This document shows positions 7,912-15,813 of a stretch of 24,959 nucleotides of DNA, piece after piece. Under the pieces are notes generated by a model. It had not been told where the DNA came from. It made no database searches and saw only the letters and a list, made by a program, of their open reading frames with translations. The DNA lies in the NCBI GenBank assembly GCA_048549915.1, contig JBLYYE010000005.1, positions 1-24,959 on the forward strand. Reading direction: 5' to 3'. Numbering within the stretch: position 1 is the stretch's first letter; the number at the start of each line of letters is the position of its first letter. The position numbers and the translations under genes are program-made. This stretch comes from LSUCC0057 sp048549915. Its GTDB lineage: Bacteria > Pseudomonadota > Gammaproteobacteria > Pseudomonadales > Porticoccaceae.

Positions 7912-8961
7912 ATGCCGCGCAAACGTCGTCCTACACCCTTCAATCTGTCGTTTCTCGACATCATGGCGTGTGGCTTTGGCGCAGTGACGCTGCTGTTTTT
8001 AATCCTTCGCCACAATGCCGAAATCGTCGCGATCGAGCAACCCAGTGGCGATGCACAACTGCTCGCCGAAGCTGTAGAACAACAGCAAATTGAAGGGTCC
8101 GAACTAGACAGCCAACTGGCCGCACTACAGCAAAAGCAGCAACAACTCGCCGAGCAGCAAGCACAGCTCGCCCAGCAGTTAGAAGAGCAGCAACGCGGCA
8201 ATGAGATTGGCGATAGCGAGCTGCAACAACTGCGCGACGCCGTCGCGGCTTTGGAGATAGAGTTAGATACACTGGCCGAGCCCGCATTTGGCAGTAATTT
8301 GCGCCAAACTCTGGGGGACGGCGACCGCCAGTATCTCACTGGCATGAAACTCGGTGGCGAACGCATTGCGATATTAATCGACGGCTCAGCCAGTATGCTC
8401 GCCGAACAGTTAATCAACGTCTTGCGCCTGCGCAATGCCGAACCAGAGCAACAACGCAGTGCTGCCAAGTGGCAGTGGACATTAAACATCGCCGACTGGC
8501 TATTGGCACAGCTGCCCGCCAGCGCCCGCTATCAATTGGTGGTTTTTAATCAACAGAGCCAAGCTGTCCTAGCCGCAAGTGAAGGCCAGTGGTTAGATGC
8601 AGCCGACTCGCTCTCAATCGAACGCAGCAGCCGCGCTCTGCGCAATTTCTACCCTGCCGGTGGCAGCTCGCTAATCAGCGGCATTGATGCCATTGCCGCT
8701 CTGGAGCCGCAGCCAGATAATTTGTTCATCATCACTGACGGGCTGCCGACACTGGGCGACAAAGCGCCTGCCAACTACATGGTCTCGGCACAGCAGCGCA
8801 AAAACCTCTTCAACCAAGCGCTCAGCCTTCTCCCCTACGGCTTACCGGTCAATATTTTGCTACTGCCGATGGAGGGTGATCCCGAGGCTGCGGCACTCTA
8901 CTGGCAGCTGGCGATTAATAGCCGCGGTTCACTGCTAACCCCGGCGCGAGATTGGCCGTGA
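7912..8961 (+). CDS. VWA-domain protein with ExbD/MotB-like membrane helix (first of two)
   Basis: This 349-residue protein has a basic N-terminus, then one membrane helix starting at Asp16 (SFLDIMACGFGAVTLLFLI). ExbD, TolR and MotB likewise carry an essential Asp at the start of their only TM helix. Residues about 45-125 are a Gln/Glu/Leu-rich coiled coil. Residues about 150-345 form a VWA domain: hydrophobic strand, then the metal site D157-G-S159-A-S161, later GGSSLISGIDAI and the strand FIITDG (D276). The VWA domain should be periplasmic and bind a divalent metal and a protein ligand. It starts 15 bases after the ExbB-like gene and overlaps the second VWA gene by 4 bases (GTGA). I infer that it is a B-type stator subunit in which VWA replaces the usual OmpA-like or short ExbD domain. 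Confidence 0.88.
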   Translation: MPRKRRPTPFNLSFLDIMACGFGAVTLLFLILRHNAEIVAIEQPSGDAQLLAEAVEQQQIEGSELDSQLAALQQKQQQLAEQQAQLAQQLEEQQRGNEIGDSELQQLRDAVAALEIELDTLAEPAFGSNLRQTLGDGDRQYLTGMKLGGERIAILIDGSASMLAEQLINVLRLRNAEPEQQRSAAKWQWTLNIADWLLAQLPASARYQLVVFNQQSQAVLAASEGQWLDAADSLSIERSSRALRNFYPAGGSSLISGIDAIAALEPQPDNLFIITDGLPTLGDKAPANYMVSAQQRKNLFNQALSLLPYGLPVNILLLPMEGDPEAAALYWQLAINSRGSLLTPARDWP

Positions 8962-9923
8962 GTCGCCGAGATCGCACTGGTCTGGATACCAGCTTATCGT
9001 TCTTAGACGTAATCAGCTGTGGCTTTGGCGCTATTGTTCTGCTGCTGATCATCGCTCGTGTTGGCGGCCCCTCTTCGCAACAGCCCGATATCGAACTGCA
9101 GCGCCAGTGGGTCATCGCACAACAGCGTGTAGACCAGTTGCAAGAGAGTATCACTCGCACACGTGCCGCTCTCACTCGCCAGCAGCGCGAGCTCGAGGCG
9201 AGCCGTCAGCTCTACGCTAGCCGCGACCTCAGCGTCAGCCAGCGCAATCGGCAGCGTCAAGATGAGCAGGCGCGCTTAAAGCTCGCCCTACAGGTGCTCA
9301 GCGAGGAACAAAAGAGATTGTTGGGCGATGAATTCACTCGGCGAAATCAAGTGATAGGAGGCATACCGGTCGATAGTGAATACATCATTTTTGTTATCGA
9401 CAGCTCCGGCAGTATGCAAGCTCTCGGTTGGCAGCGGCTGCAAAAAGAGATGATTAATATCCTCGATATCTACCCAGCGGTAAAAGGGTTGCAGGTGATG
9501 AATGACATGGGCCAGTTAATGTTCCCCGCAGCCATTGGCGAGTGGCAGCAAGATAGTCCCGAGCAGCGTCAAAAAATTCTGCGCCGTCTCGCCAGCTGGT
9601 CTCCGTTCAGTAACTCAAGTCCCGTTGAAGGTATTCAATTAGCGATAAAAAATTACTACGCAACAGGCAGTAAAATTAGCATTTATGTCATGGGCGATGA
9701 CTTTCAGGGCCGCTCGGTACGCGCGGTAGCGACTGTTGTCGAGCAACTCAACAGACGCACGGATACCGGTGAACGCAGAGTCCGCATTCACGCTGTCGGT
9801 TTTCCCGTACAGTTTGCCGAGGGTCGCAACCCCTCAGCCAGTGCCGTGCGCTACGCCCATCTAATGCGCGAACTGACCGCTGCCAATGGCGGTACATTTA
9901 TTGCGCTGGGCAGTTTAGATTAA
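8958..9923 (+). CDS. VWA-domain protein with ExbD/MotB-like membrane helix (second of two)
   Basis: The protein has 321 residues. The GTG at 8958 forms a GTGA overlap with the previous stop; a TTG two codons earlier is less likely. The N-terminal helix SFLDVISCGFGAIVLLLII repeats that of its neighbour, including the leading Asp (D17). Residues about 45-125 are Gln/Arg/Glu-rich coiled coil. The VWA domain spans about 140-320: strand IIFVID, metal site D148-S-S150-G-S152, SSPVEGIQLAI in place of the usual Thr loop, and the strand ISIYVMGDDF. The two VWA proteins share membrane helix and architecture, but the domains differ clearly in sequence. This suggests old duplication and a heterodimer rather than a redundant copy. 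About 80 bases separate it from the next gene. Confidence 0.88.
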   Translation: MSRRDRTGLDTSLSFLDVISCGFGAIVLLLIIARVGGPSSQQPDIELQRQWVIAQQRVDQLQESITRTRAALTRQQRELEASRQLYASRDLSVSQRNRQRQDEQARLKLALQVLSEEQKRLLGDEFTRRNQVIGGIPVDSEYIIFVIDSSGSMQALGWQRLQKEMINILDIYPAVKGLQVMNDMGQLMFPAAIGEWQQDSPEQRQKILRRLASWSPFSNSSPVEGIQLAIKNYYATGSKISIYVMGDDFQGRSVRAVATVVEQLNRRTDTGERRVRIHAVGFPVQFAEGRNPSASAVRYAHLMRELTAANGGTFIALGSLD

Positions 9924-10005
9924 CAGCCGCCCAGCAATAGGCTACAGTAACAGACACCTGCGGCGGGGAAACCCAACTAGAAGCAGCCAGGGAGTAGACG
10001 ACAAA

Positions 10006-10641
10006 GTGAGCCACTATTGCAGTGACAGAGCAAATCGATCTCGGAGCATCTGGTATGTTGCAGTGCTGCTGACTTTGTTACTTCAAGGTTGTGCAAGTGT
10101 CACTCATCTAGCCCCACCCAGTTCAGTACCGGAACCCGTAGTGGCCAGCGAGGCCGGCGCAGCTCTGTTGTGGCTAGATGAGGACTTTCGCAGCGCTGAG
10201 CGCAGCCCTAACAAGAATACCACTATCGATCTTGGTGAAGCTCAAACCAAAACCTTCACAACACTCTTCAGTGCACTCGTTGCCGATTTAACTGTTGTCG
10301 ACAACACGCCCGAACAGCTCGCCAGCGGTCAAATCATGATCCGTCCGCGGTTGCGTGAGGTACAAATTGCCGCCCCCTCCGAAACCTACCTGAATGTCTA
10401 TGAGGTGTGGCTGAAATATTCTCTGCAGTTCTACAACGATGAACTTGAGCTAGTCGATGAATGGTTTATGCCGGCCTACGGCAAGACTCCTGATAATTTT
10501 ATGCTCTCGCGCAGCAAAGCTATGGAGCGCGCTACCGATACAGCACTGCGTGATGCCGGCGCCAAACTCATCATCGATTTCCCACGTATCCCTGCACTTG
10601 GCAGATGGCGCCTTGCCAATAGCGCCAAGGAGAGGCCGTGA
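10006..10641 (+). CDS. Lipoprotein of unknown function
   Basis: The protein has 211 residues and a GTG start; GGAG at 9991-9994 is rather far upstream (11 bases), so the start is the least certain in the array. A long polar n-region is followed by VAVLLTLLLQGC, a lipobox with Cys29 and Ala at +2, which predicts outer-membrane retention in gammaproteobacteria. The mature part contains SGQIMIRPRLREVQIAAP, YLNVYEVWLKYSLQFYN and a C-terminal helix (SKAMERATDTALRDAGAKLI), a pattern like small alpha/beta auxiliary lipoproteins. It overlaps the next lipoprotein gene by 4 bases. Gap 9924-10005 shows no terminator, so co-transcription with the motor genes is plausible. No specific role can be assigned. 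Confidence 0.75.
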   Translation: MSHYCSDRANRSRSIWYVAVLLTLLLQGCASVTHLAPPSSVPEPVVASEAGAALLWLDEDFRSAERSPNKNTTIDLGEAQTKTFTTLFSALVADLTVVDNTPEQLASGQIMIRPRLREVQIAAPSETYLNVYEVWLKYSLQFYNDELELVDEWFMPAYGKTPDNFMLSRSKAMERATDTALRDAGAKLIIDFPRIPALGRWRLANSAKERP

Positions 10642-11306
10642 GCAGGTCAAAAACAGGTTGGGCAACAAAAGTTCTACTCTCTAGTACACTTTTGCTAGGT
10701 GGCTGCGGCGCCATTACTACCGTCGATGAATTTCGCAGCAGTGATCGCTCTATTGCTATTGAGGGTGATGAGAAGCTAGCAATCCTTGGCCGTCGCGACG
10801 CTGGCCATTACGAAACTGATCGTGACTTCGTCAATTGTATCGGCAGTAAAATCTCTTCGAAAAACATTCAGGTTATGCCAGAAGAGCAATTGATCGATGC
10901 TATCTATCCGTGGTTTGAACCACGTGTAGCACCGAAAACGCTCGGCCGAATGCGTCGACTTCTCGAGAACCCTCTGATTGAAAATCGCCTCAACGAAGAA
11001 CGTCTTCGCTATTTGATTTGGGTCGATGGCAGCACTGAATCGGCATCGGCTAGCGGCTCGCTTAGCTGTGCTATAGGTCCGGGCGGCGGTGGCTGTTTCG
11101 GTTTTGCTCAGTGGGATAAATCATCGGTCTATGAAGCTATTATTTGGGATTTACACGACCGCACTGAGCGCGGCCGTGTGCGAGTAGACTCACAGGGCAC
11201 CTCTTACCTAATTGGAGCAGTCGCACCCATACCTCTGCTGACACCTGTCAAAAGCGATGCTTGCAACGGTTTAGGAGATCAACTGCGTGCCTACTTTGAA
11301 GAGTAA
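10638..11306 (+). CDS. Lipoprotein of unknown function
   Basis: The protein has 222 residues and a GTG start in a GTGA overlap. The signal is short (KVLLSSTLLLGGC), with lipidated Cys23 and Gly at +2. The mature protein begins with a mixed charged region and EGDEKLAILGRRDAGHY, then LRYLIWVDGSTESASASGSL, a Gly-rich turn with two Cys (SCAIGPGGGGCFGF) that may form a disulfide, and VYEAIIWDLHDRTERGRVRV. This resembles generic lipoproteins of beta-sandwich type, but I cannot name a family. Its 3' end overlaps the M48 protease gene by 20 bases. The tandem with the preceding lipoprotein suggests a paired envelope role. Confidence 0.75.
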   Translation: MSRSKTGWATKVLLSSTLLLGGCGAITTVDEFRSSDRSIAIEGDEKLAILGRRDAGHYETDRDFVNCIGSKISSKNIQVMPEEQLIDAIYPWFEPRVAPKTLGRMRRLLENPLIENRLNEERLRYLIWVDGSTESASASGSLSCAIGPGGGGCFGFAQWDKSSVYEAIIWDLHDRTERGRVRVDSQGTSYLIGAVAPIPLLTPVKSDACNGLGDQLRAYFEE

Positions 11307-12807
11307 ACGCACCCTCTTGCTTCTTCTGGTTGCTACATTGTGCACCATGGGCAGCCACGCTTTAGCCGAGAGCCAGGCGGATAAGTTTTATCAGCAGTTG
11401 GTGGCCAACGGTGGGCGCTACCAAGATGAAACCCTCCAAACGTACGTCACTGAACTGGGAGAACGGCTGGTTGCTGTATCGCCGATGGCCGGTGAAAAAT
11501 TTACCTTTACCGTGGTCGACTCGGCCGATATCAATGCCTACGCGATGGCTGATAATTACGTCTACATCAATCGCGGTATGCTCACTTTTATGCGCAACGA
11601 AGCACAGTTAGTTGCGGTACTGGCTCACGAGGTGGCGCATATTACGCTCGATCATGTGGCCGGCAGCCGCGGAGCCATGTTGGGTGCGCACCTTCTCTCT
11701 TTTGTATTGGGCGCAATCGCCAATAGTAATGATGTCTACTACGCCGGTGTGGCTTATGCTGAGTCCATACGCAGCGGCCATGGCAGAGAAAACGAACTCG
11801 ATGCCGACAGCGAAGGGGCCAAGTATATGGCTGCTATTGGCTATCCGCCCCGCGAGATGATCAACATGCTGTCACTGATGAAAGATTACGAGCAGATGCT
11901 CAAAAACCAAGCTCGTCAACGCGGCATCTCACGCCCCGTCTATCACGGTCTATTCGCTAGCCATCCGCGCAACGATGCACGGCTGCGCAATGCGGTTCTC
12001 CCCGCTGGCAATTCGGATAGCGCGGTACAATTTTCCAGTGAAAATACCGAACAGCGCTACCGCTTGATGACTGATGGACTAATCTGGGGCGACAACTTTG
12101 TCGACAAAGTAGCCCCGCCAAACCGCTACAGCGATCTTGTCGAGAGAGTGCGTATCGACTTCCCACCCGAATGGCAGTACGCCGGCACACTGCAAAACGG
12201 CGGTTTGACAGCACAGCCCAAAGGCGCAACAGAGACCGCTCAAAAGAGCACAGTAACCCCCCCCGCAAGCGAGGATGAAAAACCTGCGCCGATAACAGTG
12301 GAGAGCGACCAAGCGAGCCTAACTCTCACCGTACAAACGCGCACTCTGCAGACACCGGAGGAGTATTTGTACAATCAATTGGGTTTGGGGCAGCTGCAAC
12401 AGGGCCGTGCCATAACACCAGCCAAGTTATCCGGTTACAGCGGGATATTGTTCGACGCACAGGGCAATCCATATCAGCGCATTGCGTTGGTCTACCATCG
12501 CTACAATGCTTATCTGATCGTCGGTGAAGTGGCTGCAGAGCTGCGCAACAGCGAAGAATTTAACGCCATAGATACACTTTTCATGCAGAGCATTGAGACC
12601 TTTCGTCCGATATCACAACGCGAGATCAGCGGACAAAAGCCGCACCGTATTACTTACGTAAAAGCCAACAGCAACTCCACTATCGCCAATATTGGCGCTG
12701 AGCTCGGCCTCAGTGCCAGCGAGCAAGACGAGCTGCGTCTGATCAACGGCCTCTACCCGCGCGGTGAACCAGAGGCGGGAGATTGGCTTAGAATATTTCG
12801 CCGATGA
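11287..12807 (+). CDS. Periplasmic M48-family zinc metalloprotease (BepA/YfgC-like)
   Basis: The protein has 506 residues and a GTG start at 11287, with AGGAG at 11273-11277. The signal peptide ends near ALA-ES (residue 27). The zinc site is H114-E-V-A-H118, with the third ligand Glu170 in the ENELDADSEGA motif. SHPRNDAR at about 225-232 is the usual segment after the catalytic core. Residues about 240-300 are a low-complexity linker, then a C-terminal alpha/beta region ends in ITYVKANSNSTIANIGAELG, a LysM-like segment common in this group. Known relatives (BepA, LoiP) degrade or assist misassembled outer-membrane proteins. Here it lies between lipoproteins and a PpiC-type isomerase, so a quality-control role for the neighbouring complex is reasonable but unproven. 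Confidence 0.92.
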   Translation: MPTLKSKRTLLLLLVATLCTMGSHALAESQADKFYQQLVANGGRYQDETLQTYVTELGERLVAVSPMAGEKFTFTVVDSADINAYAMADNYVYINRGMLTFMRNEAQLVAVLAHEVAHITLDHVAGSRGAMLGAHLLSFVLGAIANSNDVYYAGVAYAESIRSGHGRENELDADSEGAKYMAAIGYPPREMINMLSLMKDYEQMLKNQARQRGISRPVYHGLFASHPRNDARLRNAVLPAGNSDSAVQFSSENTEQRYRLMTDGLIWGDNFVDKVAPPNRYSDLVERVRIDFPPEWQYAGTLQNGGLTAQPKGATETAQKSTVTPPASEDEKPAPITVESDQASLTLTVQTRTLQTPEEYLYNQLGLGQLQQGRAITPAKLSGYSGILFDAQGNPYQRIALVYHRYNAYLIVGEVAAELRNSEEFNAIDTLFMQSIETFRPISQREISGQKPHRITYVKANSNSTIANIGAELGLSASEQDELRLINGLYPRGEPEAGDWLRIFRR

Positions 12808-12827
12808 ACATTGAATAACTAAATTCC

Positions 12828-13511
12828 ATGCTAAAAAAAATTACTCTTATCACGCTGTTGGTCACTCTTGCTGGCGGATTGTCGCTTGTATTAATGGAGC
12901 CTTCAAAACCTCTGACTCAGCCGCAAGTAGCACTGCCCGACAGCAACCGGCTCGCGGAGCGTATTGCGGCGCAAATTTCGTCTGGTAGCAATGATCCAAC
13001 TGCTGAAATAGAACAGCCGATCGACAGTGCTGCACTGGCGGCTAGATTGTCGATGCTGACCCGCACAGTGACGACAGCGCGCGAACCGAGCCCCGAGGAG
13101 CTACAAGAATTTTTACAACAAAACCAGCAGCGTTACCGCCGGACCGATTACTTTAGCTTTGACTACCTGTTTTTCTCAGCCCTCGAATACGGCGCACAAA
13201 CTCGTGCGAAAGCGGCAAAAAAAATGTCTGGGCTGGACGATCTAGGGCCAGAAAACACTAGCGTTATTGACAATGCCAGCCAGCACCAAGTGGACACTCA
13301 GTTTGGCCGTGGCTTCTCCTTACAACTCGCCAAGCTGTGGGGTGAGCGCCAACAGAGCTGCTGGCAAGGCCCAATAAGCGGCCGCGGCGGAGCATATCTG
13401 GTCTGTTTGCGCGAATATCGCCGAGGTCAACTGCCGAGCATGGAGGCACTGCGCGATCAGTTAATCAATGACTGGCGCTTTGAACAGTTTAAGCGCTCAG
13501 AAGATCGCTGA
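12828..13511 (+). CDS. Membrane-anchored parvulin-like (PpiC-type) peptidyl-prolyl isomerase
   Basis: The protein has 227 residues. A lysine-rich N-terminus and ITLITLLVTLAGGLSLVL form a signal anchor. Residues about 85-110 (PSPEELQEFLQQNQQRYRRT) match the linker helix that precedes parvulin domains. The core includes FSFDYLFFS, FGRGFSLQLAKLW and WQGPISGRGGAYLVCLREY, the last resembling the GPI-S-x-x-G-x-x-L-V end of PpiC domains, followed by LPSMEALRDQLINDW. The central part is shorter than in typical parvulins, so isomerase activity could be weak or lost. It starts 20 bases after the protease gene and its 3' end overlaps trpA on the other strand by 23 bases. It is the last gene of the array, with no terminator visible between them. 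Confidence 0.7.
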   Translation: MLKKITLITLLVTLAGGLSLVLMEPSKPLTQPQVALPDSNRLAERIAAQISSGSNDPTAEIEQPIDSAALAARLSMLTRTVTTAREPSPEELQEFLQQNQQRYRRTDYFSFDYLFFSALEYGAQTRAKAAKKMSGLDDLGPENTSVIDNASQHQVDTQFGRGFSLQLAKLWGERQQSCWQGPISGRGGAYLVCLREYRRGQLPSMEALRDQLINDWRFEQFKRSEDR

Positions 13512-14259
13512 AGAACTGGCGCAGCTGAGTAGCTCCACCCTGCTCCCAGGCTCGCAGCGCAGCGGTACCAACAATCGCCATATCAGCATGGCCACGCAGG
13601 TAGTCCATATCACTCCGATCACTGATACCAAAACCCACCCCTAGCGGCAGATCGGTGTGCTCGCGGCAGCGAGCCACCAGCTCAGCAACATCGTCACCCA
13701 TCTGTGTTTTAGACCCTGTCACCCCTTTGCGAGCGACCACATAGATGAAACCTTTGGCGGCGGCAGCCAGCTGGGCTAAGCGCGCGTCACTGTTGGTGGG
13801 AGTCATCAAGATCACTGGCTCAAGCCCCATCTGGGCAGAGAGTGCATGCAGATTGTCGGCCTCTTCGATAGGCAGATCGGGGAGGATGTAGCCGACACCG
13901 CCCGCCTCTTTAAGACGCTGTAAAAAACGCTCCTCGCCCATTTTAAAGACCGTGTTGTAGTAACCCATCATCAACACTTTGAAGGGAAAACGGGCAGTGA
14001 CGGCCGCCATAAATTCAAAGCAGTCGTCGACCGTAGTGCCATTTTGCAGCGATATTTCATTGGCGCGAACAAACAGTGGGCCGTCTGCACTTGGCTCGGA
14101 GAATGGGAACTGCAGCTCCACTAAATCGACACCCGCCTCCGCCATAATTTCTAGCTCGGCAAGATTGTCCTCAAAAGAGGGGTAGCCACACACTACGTGG
14201 GCCATCACCAACAAAGATTTATCTTGTTTGCGCTGATCGATATAGCTCTGCAGACCCAT
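13489..14259 (-). CDS. trpA: Tryptophan synthase alpha subunit
   Basis: This 256-residue protein cleaves indole-3-glycerol phosphate to indole, which is channelled to TrpB. The catalytic Glu48 lies in VDLVELQFPF and Asp59 in SEPSADGP, equivalent to Glu49 and Asp60 of enteric TrpA. Loop 6 is GVTGSKTQMG and the phosphate loop region is VGFGIS. The usual N-terminal PFITAGDP is replaced by AHVVCGYP, and the second strand reads LMMGYYN, so this is a divergent subfamily rather than the enteric type. It starts within the trpB stop (TGATG overlap, AGGAG upstream), giving tight coupling. No trpF or trpC lies nearby in this window. Confidence 0.93.
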   Translation of the reverse strand: MGLQSYIDQRKQDKSLLVMAHVVCGYPSFEDNLAELEIMAEAGVDLVELQFPFSEPSADGPLFVRANEISLQNGTTVDDCFEFMAAVTARFPFKVLMMGYYNTVFKMGEERFLQRLKEAGGVGYILPDLPIEEADNLHALSAQMGLEPVILMTPTNSDARLAQLAAAAKGFIYVVARKGVTGSKTQMGDDVAELVARCREHTDLPLGVGFGISDRSDMDYLRGHADMAIVGTAALRAWEQGGATQLRQFFSDLLSA

Positions 14260-15515
14260 CAGTTGTGCTCCTGATTATATTGAGTCGCTTTGGTGCGGAT
14301 AAAATCTTTCCACTTGTCGTCATCGAGCGCCTCGGCGACGGTGAAAATATCCTTATCGGCGCGACCCGACTGATTAATCAGAATAATTTCATCTTTGCCC
14401 ATACTCGGTGCCTCTTCAATCGCTTTGGCGAAGGCGTGGGTAGTTTCCAGTGCGGGGATGAGACCCTCAGTGCGCATGGTCAATTTGAGTGCTTCGCGGA
14501 CCTCATCATCGGTGGCCGCGAGGAAGCGCACTTTCTCTTGCTCCCAAAGGTAGGCCAGAATCGGGTTGATACCGATGTAATCGAGACCCGCAGCAATACT
14601 GTGTGTCTCATTCATGTTGCCTTGTTCGTTCTGTAAAAAGTAAGTTTTGAAGCCCTGAGCAATACCCACTGAGGCATCGTTGTAGGCCAGACGCGCAGCG
14701 TGCAGTGATGAGCCGGCACCGTGGCCTCCCGCTTCGCAACCGATCAGCTCTACATCATCATCAAAGAACCCCTGGAAAATACCCATAGCGTTAGAGCCGC
14801 CACCTACGCAAGCATAGATGCGGTCGGGCAGACGGCCAGTCTGCTCGAGCATTTGAGCGCGCGCCTCTTGGCCGACAATCGACTGGAACCAGCTGACCAT
14901 CTCTGGGAAAGGGTGCGGCCCGCACGCCGTACCAAGCACGTAGTGAGTATCGGCCATATTGGTGACCCAATCGCGCATAGCCTCGTTGATTGCATCTTTA
15001 AGAGTTTTCTGTCCATCCTGTACCGCTACCACCTCAGCGCCCATGTTTTCCATCCAGAAGACATTGGGACGTTGTCGGGCGACATCCACTGCACCCATGT
15101 AAATAGTGCAGTCGAGACCAAATTTGGCCGCCATAGTGGCGGTGGCAAAGCCGTGTTGACCAGCGCCGGTCTCGGCAATCACGCGGCCTTTACCCAAGCG
15201 CTTGCAGAGCAAGCCCTGACCGATAACATTGTTGATTTTGTGCGAGCCGGTGTGATTGAGATCTTCGCGTTTGACGTAAATCTGCGCACCACCGAGGGTT
15301 TTTGACAAATTTGCCATGTGCGTGATCGGTGTTGGCCGACCCGAGTAGTCTTGCATTAACTGGACAAATTCTGCCCAGAAACTGGGATCGCTTTTACAAG
15401 CGCGAAAGCAATCGAGTAATTCGTTGACTGTGGCTTGGAGTATTTCGGGCAAAAACACACCACCATACTGGCCGTAGTAGCCCTCTTTACCGTTTGAAAA
15501 GTCAAATAAATTCAT
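14259..15515 (-). CDS. trpB: Tryptophan synthase beta subunit
   Basis: This 418-residue, PLP-dependent enzyme condenses indole with serine. The PLP lysine is Lys93 in HTGSHKINN, the catalytic Glu115 lies in AETGAGQHG, the phosphate loop is GGGSN at 238-242, and Asp312 of the AGLD segment, Glu357 (PALETTH) and Ser383 (NQSGRADKD) are all in place. The segment after AGLD reads NPILAYL rather than the common GPxHAYL, and GRADYV is replaced by EKVRFL, again a divergent lineage. It is about 20 residues longer than enteric TrpB. The ATG has AAGG eight bases upstream. It is divergent from nrdJa across a 496-bp gap, and no leader peptide with tandem Trp codons is evident. Confidence 0.95.
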   Translation of the reverse strand: MNLFDFSNGKEGYYGQYGGVFLPEILQATVNELLDCFRACKSDPSFWAEFVQLMQDYSGRPTPITHMANLSKTLGGAQIYVKREDLNHTGSHKINNVIGQGLLCKRLGKGRVIAETGAGQHGFATATMAAKFGLDCTIYMGAVDVARQRPNVFWMENMGAEVVAVQDGQKTLKDAINEAMRDWVTNMADTHYVLGTACGPHPFPEMVSWFQSIVGQEARAQMLEQTGRLPDRIYACVGGGSNAMGIFQGFFDDDVELIGCEAGGHGAGSSLHAARLAYNDASVGIAQGFKTYFLQNEQGNMNETHSIAAGLDYIGINPILAYLWEQEKVRFLAATDDEVREALKLTMRTEGLIPALETTHAFAKAIEEAPSMGKDEIILINQSGRADKDIFTVAEALDDDKWKDFIRTKATQYNQEHN

Positions 15516-15789
15516 ATGGCCAGCCTTTGCCGATAGATCAGAATAGAGAGCCGCCCAGCGGCGGTCTAATTAACCCGCTATGTTAGCGATAGCGGTGCAG
15601 TGATACAAGAAACTGTCGCTATCAATGCAAGACAGGCAAACTATCGCAGAGCCAGCATCTAGGGTATGACCGAGCGGACATTTTTAGTCGCCAAAGATAG
15701 CGATTTGCGCCAGCATCAATAGCGGCGTGGCCTGGCGGCAGTTCGGCTGCTAACCCAAACCAAAAATCAATGGCTTAGCAGCGCTCAAA
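15516..15789. other. trpB-proximal part of the trpB/nrdJa intergenic region
   Basis: I see no gene here. It contains an inverted repeat GATAGCG at 15588-15594 with CGCTATC at 15617-15623, and further copies of the ATCGC/GCGAT motif near 15650 and 15707. A small hairpin GGCGG/CCGCC lies near 15550-15565 without a T-run. The trpB promoter should be here, but I cannot place a convincing -35/-10 pair or a TrpR operator. Confidence 0.4.
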
Positions 15790-15805
15790 ACACTACATCT
15801 TGTGT
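15790..15805 (+). promoter_or_regulatory. NrdR box 1
   Basis: ACACTACATCTTGTGT is an almost symmetrical 16-mer close to the NrdR consensus acaCwAtATaTwGtgt. NrdR is the ATP/dATP-sensing repressor of ribonucleotide reductase genes. The site lies just upstream of the predicted nrdJa -35. Confidence 0.8.
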
Positions 15806-15813
15806 TTTTGGGG

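Noticed and set aside
7902..8489. 195-residue - strand ORF
   Set aside because: It is antisense to the coiled coil of the first VWA protein; its Ser/Cys-rich composition is what reverse-read CAG/GAG-rich codons give.
7144..9923. Zorya-type anti-phage system (MotA/MotB-like pair)
   Set aside because: The channel and B-type subunits invite comparison, but the B subunits carry VWA rather than OmpA-like domains, the channel lacks a long cytoplasmic tail, and no helicase or nuclease gene is nearby.
14721..15305. 194-residue + strand ORF inside trpB
   Set aside because: Antisense shadow of a strongly conserved gene.
14259..15515. Loss of the conserved TrpB active-site Asp (Asp305 equivalent)
   Set aside because: The altered segment (EKVRFL for GRADYV) first suggested this, but the Asp corresponds to the AGLD residue, which is present.
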